Of a DNA stretch of 37,353 bases, positions 33,298-37,353 are shown piece after piece (position 1 is the stretch's first letter; the number at the start of each line of letters is the position of its first letter). Origin of the DNA: Acidobacteriota bacterium (lineage in GTDB: Bacteria > Acidobacteriota > Terriglobia > Terriglobales > Acidobacteriaceae); assembly GCA_021793595.1 (NCBI GenBank), contig JAJYSL010000021.1, forward strand, positions 1-37,353, read 5' to 3'. Below the pieces are notes generated by a model, which saw nothing but the letters and a program-made list of their open reading frames with translations, searched no databases and was not told where the DNA came from. The translations under genes were made by a program, and so were the position numbers.

Positions 33298-34577
33298 CCA
33301 GGCAGTTCCGCAGTGCTCGGCTCAGCCGTCACGGTCGAGGGCTCAGCGTCCGCACAATCCAGAAAATCCAGGACCCATGCGGCAGCGCGATCGATGGCCG
33401 TGCGCTCTGGAACAGAGCCGGCTTCAGTTTCTTCCGCCCTTTCGCTCACGCCGCCAGGAGAAAGTTCGGCAGCCCGTGACTCCCACTGAAGAGCTTTTCT
33501 AATGCCTCTCAACTCTTCAAGCATCTGCGACCGATAGGCGGTATCTTCAAGTAACGGTTGAAGTGTGCGCACGATGTTTTCCGGCGTGAAATCGTCCTGA
33601 ATCAGCTCTGGAACAATGCGATCGCCCGCGATCAGATTCACCATCGCGACGTGCGGCAAATCGACGAGACGACTCGCAACCGCGTAGCTGAAATTCGAGA
33701 GTCGATAGACTGCGATGAACGGGTTGCCGATCAGCGCCGCCTCCACCGTTGCCGTACCGCTGGCCACCACGCTGGCGCGCGCGTGAAACAGAGCGGCCCG
33801 TGCATCCTCCACCACGTGGATGGGAAGATCAATCCCCGGAAGCGCGTTCTGACATTGTGCGACCATTCGCCGCACCCATTCCGGATCGAGCGTGGCCGCA
33901 GCAGGCAACAGAAATTCATACGAGGCTCCGAGCAGATTCGCCGCGCCCGCCATCACCGGAAGGTTGTGCCGCAACTCTTTGCCACGGCTTCCTGGAAGCA
34001 ACGCGATCCACTCTTTCGCCGGATCCAGCTTGTATTGGCTGGCATAGTCCTTGCGCGAAATCGTCGGCAGCGGCAGATCCGCCAGCGGGTGGCCCACAAA
34101 TTCCGCGTCCACGCCGCGGTCGCGGTAGTATTTTTCCTCAAACGGAAAGATAACGAGCATCTTACTCACCCGCTCCCGCACCCATCGCACCCGATATTGC
34201 TTCCACGCCCATAGTTGGGGGCTGACAAAATACAGCACCGGAATGCCCGACTGTTTCAGTTCCTTCGCCAGGCGAAAATTCACGTCAGGAAAATCGATCA
34301 GCACCGCCAAATCCGGCTTACGCGCACGAATGCTGCGCACCAGCCGCCGATACTCCTTGTAGATGTGCGGCATGTGGCGCAGCACTTCGGTGATACCCAT
34401 GACCGCAATATCTTCGGCGCGGACGACGCGCTCGCAGCCTGCGGCCTCCATCGCCGTTCCACCCAGACCGAAGAACGCAGCGTCCGGCCGCAACGCGCGC
34501 ACCGCTTCCATCAGCATGGCGCCGTATCGTTCTCCGCTGGCCTCACCGGCGGAAATGAAAATAGTTGCAGTCGGCAT
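33294..34577 (-). CDS. lpxB: Lipid-A-disaccharide synthase
   Basis: The 427-residue cytoplasmic/peripheral membrane GT19 enzyme joins UDP-2,3-diacylglucosamine and lipid X into the lipid A disaccharide. Family marks are the N-terminal ISAGEASGERYGA (9-20), GGTAMEAAGCE, MGITEVLRHMP, LIDFPDVNFRLAK (93-105) and VSPQLWAWK (118-126). Later come FPFEEKYY and VGHPLADL, and the GTATVEAAL loop of the nucleotide site. The C-terminus carries about 50 extra residues (Glu-, Ala- and Pro-rich) beyond the usual end. No strong ribosome-binding site precedes the ATG at 34577, but alignment with known N-termini supports it. It is the first gene of a two-gene unit with the M1-fold protein; other lipid A genes are not in the window. 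It shows the cell makes lipid A and so has an LPS outer membrane. Confidence 0.96.
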   Translation of the reverse strand: MPTATIFISAGEASGERYGAMLMEAVRALRPDAAFFGLGGTAMEAAGCERVVRAEDIAVMGITEVLRHMPHIYKEYRRLVRSIRARKPDLAVLIDFPDVNFRLAKELKQSGIPVLYFVSPQLWAWKQYRVRWVRERVSKMLVIFPFEEKYYRDRGVDAEFVGHPLADLPLPTISRKDYASQYKLDPAKEWIALLPGSRGKELRHNLPVMAGAANLLGASYEFLLPAAATLDPEWVRRMVAQCQNALPGIDLPIHVVEDARAALFHARASVVASGTATVEAALIGNPFIAVYRLSNFSYAVASRLVDLPHVAMVNLIAGDRIVPELIQDDFTPENIVRTLQPLLEDTAYRSQMLEELRGIRKALQWESRAAELSPGGVSERAEETEAGSVPERTAIDRAAAWVLDFLDCADAEPSTVTAEPSTAELPG

Positions 34578-34821
34578 CGACTGTTTGATTTTAGAGCGAA
34601 TCCATCCTCTTTCCCTAGTGAGCGCGCCAAAGATGCTTACCGGTTACTTTAGGTACAAAGTTTGGCTCAAACTGGGAAAAATCTGTTAGTCTTGCCCACA
34701 TCAATCCAAGCTTCACGTTTTCCGTCGTAACTTTGAAAAATACTAGGAGTGATTTGCTCTAGCCGATTCGGGCCCAAGTCACATCCTCTTGAATCCGTCC
34801 GAATACGTTGCCGGAGAATTC
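34578..34821. promoter_or_regulatory. Divergent control region between lpxB and the GDSL lipoprotein gene
   Basis: This AT-richer gap of 244 bases must carry promoters for both flanking genes. On the plus strand TTGAAA (34734-34739) lies about 80 bases before the lipoprotein start, without a clear -10 partner. No inverted repeat or riboswitch-like structure was recognised. Confidence 0.3.
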
Positions 34822-36057
34822 ATGCTGACCTCCTTCAGTGCCTACAAGTTATTGCGTCCCGTCTTGAGCTGCCTGTCAACCCTGTTCGCTCTCTCCATGA
34901 TGCTTTCTGCCTCCGGCTGCGGCACCGCCAAGGCCACAGCATTCACCCAGCCCACAGCATCCCCGCCACCGGCCTACTCAGAAATTTACGAGTTCGGCGA
35001 TTCAATCACATTCGGAGACGGAGCAACTCCGCGTTCGATGGGATACGGAAGTTTATTGATCGCCGATTTTGCCGGAGTTGGAACGAATTTTGCCGTCGCA
35101 GGAGCTTCCTCGGCCGACGAATCGGATGTGATGCTGCGGAACTACAACCCGCAGCAAGCCAATAATCCGGCTGTCACTTCAATGATTGGGACAAATGACT
35201 TGTCTATTTACGGGGGAAACTATGGAGTGTTTCAAGCCGATGTTGCCGGCATGATGGAATGGGCCACGGTGCCCAGGAATGCCAAGGTTTTCTTCACCGA
35301 TGCGCCATGCACTGCGACCGGCACTTGGACCAACGTAACTACCTATGGGTTTCCCGGCGGTGTAGAACAATCGACCACGCCGAGTAGTACGTATACCTGC
35401 ACTGTGATTACGACCGGACCCGCTCTCTATTTTGGGTTCATGCAGGACACGGGTTGGACCGCAAGCAGTATGACTGTTCTGATTGACGGTGCGGCTCCGG
35501 CTTCGAATGCAACGATTAGCGGCTTCAACTACTTTGGGAACCAGGAGACCTACAAATTCACCACGGTTCGCTATCCGCTGGCTGCCGGCTCCCATACTTT
35601 CAAGGTGACTTCCGCCGGGACCGCGGGAGCAACAGGAACGGTCGCGCCTGTCTGGCTGGGATCTGCCTATCCGATCAGCAACAACCTGCCTCCAAGAATT
35701 TTCATCGCCGATGTTCCTGTGCAACAGGCGAACCAGAATGGCTCGCTGATTGCCACGTATAACTCAGCGTTGTTGTCCGATATCGAAGAGTTGCAGGGAG
35801 ACGGCTTGCCAATCGTCCATGTTGAGGAAAATGCGGCATCCAGTGGAAGCGGCGGTCCCTTGGGGACAGGATGGCTGAACACTGGCATCGACTTCTCAGG
35901 AGGAACCGTCCAAGGCGTCACCTGTGCGGCCTCGGACAATCTGCCTCTCCATCCAGGCAATTGCGGTCATGCCCATTTGAGGGATGCGTTTGAATACTAT
36001 ATCCAGCCTGTCTCGCAAACCGGTGTAGCCGCTTCCGATTGGATGTCGCCCGAGTAG
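34822..36057 (+). CDS. GDSL/SGNH-family hydrolase, probable lipoprotein with a large beta insertion
   Basis: The 411-residue protein has a signal sequence ending in a lipobox-like LSASGC (lipid Cys 33), so it is probably anchored to a membrane from the periplasmic side. SGNH blocks are visible: EFGDSIT (catalytic S61), a later G in the FAVAGAS region (block II), IGTND (G123, N125; block III) and a C-terminal SDNLPLHP (D372, H377; block V, with two extra residues compared with the usual DxxH). Between blocks III and V lies an insertion of about 150 residues rich in Thr, Ser and Gly, with a beta-sandwich look (around 170-300), perhaps a carbohydrate-binding module. A TTG at 34789 is in frame, but the ATG at 34822 has a GGAG site at good spacing. 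The substrate (acyl, acetyl or sugar ester) is unknown. Confidence 0.85.
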   Translation: MLTSFSAYKLLRPVLSCLSTLFALSMMLSASGCGTAKATAFTQPTASPPPAYSEIYEFGDSITFGDGATPRSMGYGSLLIADFAGVGTNFAVAGASSADESDVMLRNYNPQQANNPAVTSMIGTNDLSIYGGNYGVFQADVAGMMEWATVPRNAKVFFTDAPCTATGTWTNVTTYGFPGGVEQSTTPSSTYTCTVITTGPALYFGFMQDTGWTASSMTVLIDGAAPASNATISGFNYFGNQETYKFTTVRYPLAAGSHTFKVTSAGTAGATGTVAPVWLGSAYPISNNLPPRIFIADVPVQQANQNGSLIATYNSALLSDIEELQGDGLPIVHVEENAASSGSGGPLGTGWLNTGIDFSGGTVQGVTCAASDNLPLHPGNCGHAHLRDAFEYYIQPVSQTGVAASDWMSPE

Positions 36058-36077
36058 CCACAGGAAAAGATCGTCAG

Positions 36078-37353
36078 CTAGTCGCCGGTGACAGCAAGCG
36101 GATCGCTGGAGCGAATGACCGGGTTTGGAATCTCCTGGTCCTTATACTGCAAGCGATAAAGCTTCCAATACAGTCCCCGCTGCGCCAGCAGTTCCTGGTG
36201 GGTGCCAATCTCCCGCAGCTGCCCCTTGTGCATCACAAGGATTCGATTTGCAGTCTGGATGGTCGAAAGACGATGCGCAACAATCACGGATGTCCGCCCC
36301 GTGACCAGGCGAGTCAGCGCCGAACGCACCCTCAATTCTGTTTCCGTGTCGACGCTGGAGGTAGCCTCGTCGAGAATCAGAATTCGCGGATTGTGAGCCA
36401 GCGCCCGCGCAAAATTGATCAGCTGCTTTTGCCCGGTAGAAAGCGTGCTGCCACCTTCCCGCACCGGCTCCTGAAATCCGCTGGGAAGTGATCGAATATA
36501 GTCGCCCACATTCACCTGATCGGCGGCGCTTTCAATTTCTTCTTCCGTAATCCGGTCCGTTCCCAGACGAATATTGCTGGTGACGGTGCCGGTGAACAGC
36601 ACTGGGTCCTGCAGGACCACCGCAAATCGCTGTCGAAGTTCCTGCACGTCCCAGTCGCGTACATCGACGCCTTCCACCAGGATGGCGCCGCGCTGCACAT
36701 CGTAGAACCGCAGCATCAGGCTGCTTAGCGTCGTTTTTCCTGCGCCGGTGTGCCCAACAATCGCAGCCGTCTCTCCCGGCTCGATCGTAAAGCTCACATC
36801 GCGCAGCACCCATTCCACATCCTCTTTTTCCGGCCTCGAACTCACTCGCAGACGCTCGCGCATCGCGTCATCCAGCCGCTGATAGGTAAACCAAACATGA
36901 CGAAATTCAATCCGGCCGGAACCATCGCCGACTGCAGGGTTCGGCGGAGACACAATTTCCGGGGGCGTATCGAGCAGCTTAAAAATGCGCTCGCTGGCTG
37001 CCATCGCTGCTTGCAGAATGTTGTATTTATCGCTCAGATCCTGAATCGGCCGGAAGAAGCGCTGGGAGTACTGAATAAAGGCCACCAGGACGCCCAGCGT
37101 GACCACCCCGCGCAGCACGCCGCCGCCGCCCACCCAAATGATGATGGCGACCGCAATCGAGCTGAGAATTTCGACGACCGGATAGTACAGCGCGTAGGCC
37201 ATAATGGCGTCTTTGAACGCCTTCATGTGCTGGCGATTCACCTTCTCGAAGTCCTGAAACGCGCGCTCTTCGCGGTTGAACAGCTGTACCACGCTCATCC
37301 CGCTGACATGTTCCTGCAGGTAAGAATTGATCCGTGCAATGGCAGTAGATCGG
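36078..37353 (-). CDS. ABC exporter half-transporter (membrane plus ATPase domain), 5' end outside window
   Basis: Only the last ~425 residues are present; the gene enters from the right edge, and the residues before the internal ATG at 37298 (RINSYLQEHVSG) read on in frame. The visible part holds the end of a type IV exporter transmembrane domain (two or more helices around LYYPVVEILSSIAVAIIIWVG and a following helix). A complete nucleotide-binding domain follows: Walker A GHTGAGKTT, Q-loop QDPVLF, signature LSTGQKQL, Walker B ILILDEATSSVD and the H-loop AHRLSTI. EHVSGMSVVQLFNRE is typical of the MdlB/YheH/MsbA-like group. It converges with the GDSL gene (20 bases between stops). Proximity to lpxB makes an MsbA-like lipid role conceivable, but drug or peptide export is as likely. 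Confidence 0.92.
   Translation of the reverse strand, partial: RSTAIARINSYLQEHVSGMSVVQLFNREERAFQDFEKVNRQHMKAFKDAIMAYALYYPVVEILSSIAVAIIIWVGGGGVLRGVVTLGVLVAFIQYSQRFFRPIQDLSDKYNILQAAMAASERIFKLLDTPPEIVSPPNPAVGDGSGRIEFRHVWFTYQRLDDAMRERLRVSSRPEKEDVEWVLRDVSFTIEPGETAAIVGHTGAGKTTLSSLMLRFYDVQRGAILVEGVDVRDWDVQELRQRFAVVLQDPVLFTGTVTSNIRLGTDRITEEEIESAADQVNVGDYIRSLPSGFQEPVREGGSTLSTGQKQLINFARALAHNPRILILDEATSSVDTETELRVRSALTRLVTGRTSVIVAHRLSTIQTANRILVMHKGQLREIGTHQELLAQRGLYWKLYRLQYKDQEIPNPVIRSSDPLAVTGD

Noticed and set aside
1..37353. Search by eye for CRISPR arrays, tRNA/rRNA genes, insertion sequences and phage genes
   Set aside because: No regularly spaced repeats, cloverleaf-like segments, transposase or integrase motifs were noticed; absence is by inspection only.

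Overview
The window looks like a chromosomal segment of an Acidobacteriota bacterium, probably of the Terriglobia (Acidobacteriaceae-like) type. I infer this from the GC-rich coding style, a paired set of very large Asp-box/BNR beta-propeller proteins, a monoheme cytochrome-porin next to a Rieske/cytochrome b pair, and an outer-membrane lifestyle (lpxB, lipoprotein, beta-barrel). No rRNA, tRNA, CRISPR array, IS element or phage gene was found. Family assignments come from motifs read by eye. No database search was possible.

Layout. Positions 1-1998 (minus strand) hold a tight respiratory operon: a Cyc2-like outer-membrane monoheme cytochrome-porin, a Rieske iron-sulfur protein, and the first codons of a cytochrome b that runs off the left edge. 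A stretch of about 0.9 kb follows with no recognisable gene. Positions 2922-5179 carry a convergent cell-wall pair, a YcbB/LdtD-type L,D-transpeptidase and a YcbK/MepK-type endopeptidase. Positions 5366-6924 hold a translationally coupled membrane pair (small partner plus HTTM/vitamin-K-carboxylase-like protein). Positions 6981-7787 encode a HugZ-like pyridoxamine-oxidase-fold protein. Positions 7900-14566 hold two divergent, paralogous, exported BNR-repeat proteins of equal length (1068 residues each).

Positions 15021-21273 (minus strand) are the most unusual part: a three-gene operon of an exported, membrane-anchored von Willebrand A protein, an 885-residue tubulin/FtsZ-like GTPase of the Tubulin_2 type, and an unrecognised single-span membrane protein. 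Predicted topologies suggest a trans-envelope module with the tubulin-like protein on the cytoplasmic face.

Positions 21381-25788 (plus strand) carry an aldo/keto reductase, then a surface-polysaccharide group: Wzx-like flippase, FkbM-like methyltransferase and GT2 glycosyltransferase. Positions 25836-31250 (plus strand) hold a BON/proline-rich/glycine-zipper exported protein, a PpiD-like periplasmic folding factor, 4-alpha-glucanotransferase (malQ) and a 61-residue small protein. Positions 31273-34577 (minus strand) hold lpxB overlapping a TPR-tailed M1-peptidase-fold protein that has lost its zinc-binding motif. Positions 34822-36057 encode a GDSL/SGNH lipoprotein, and an ABC exporter half runs off the right edge.

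Much of the window is envelope biology: peptidoglycan crosslinking and hydrolysis, lipid A synthesis, polysaccharide export, periplasmic folding, outer-membrane electron transfer, and the uncharacterised vWA/tubulin-like module.
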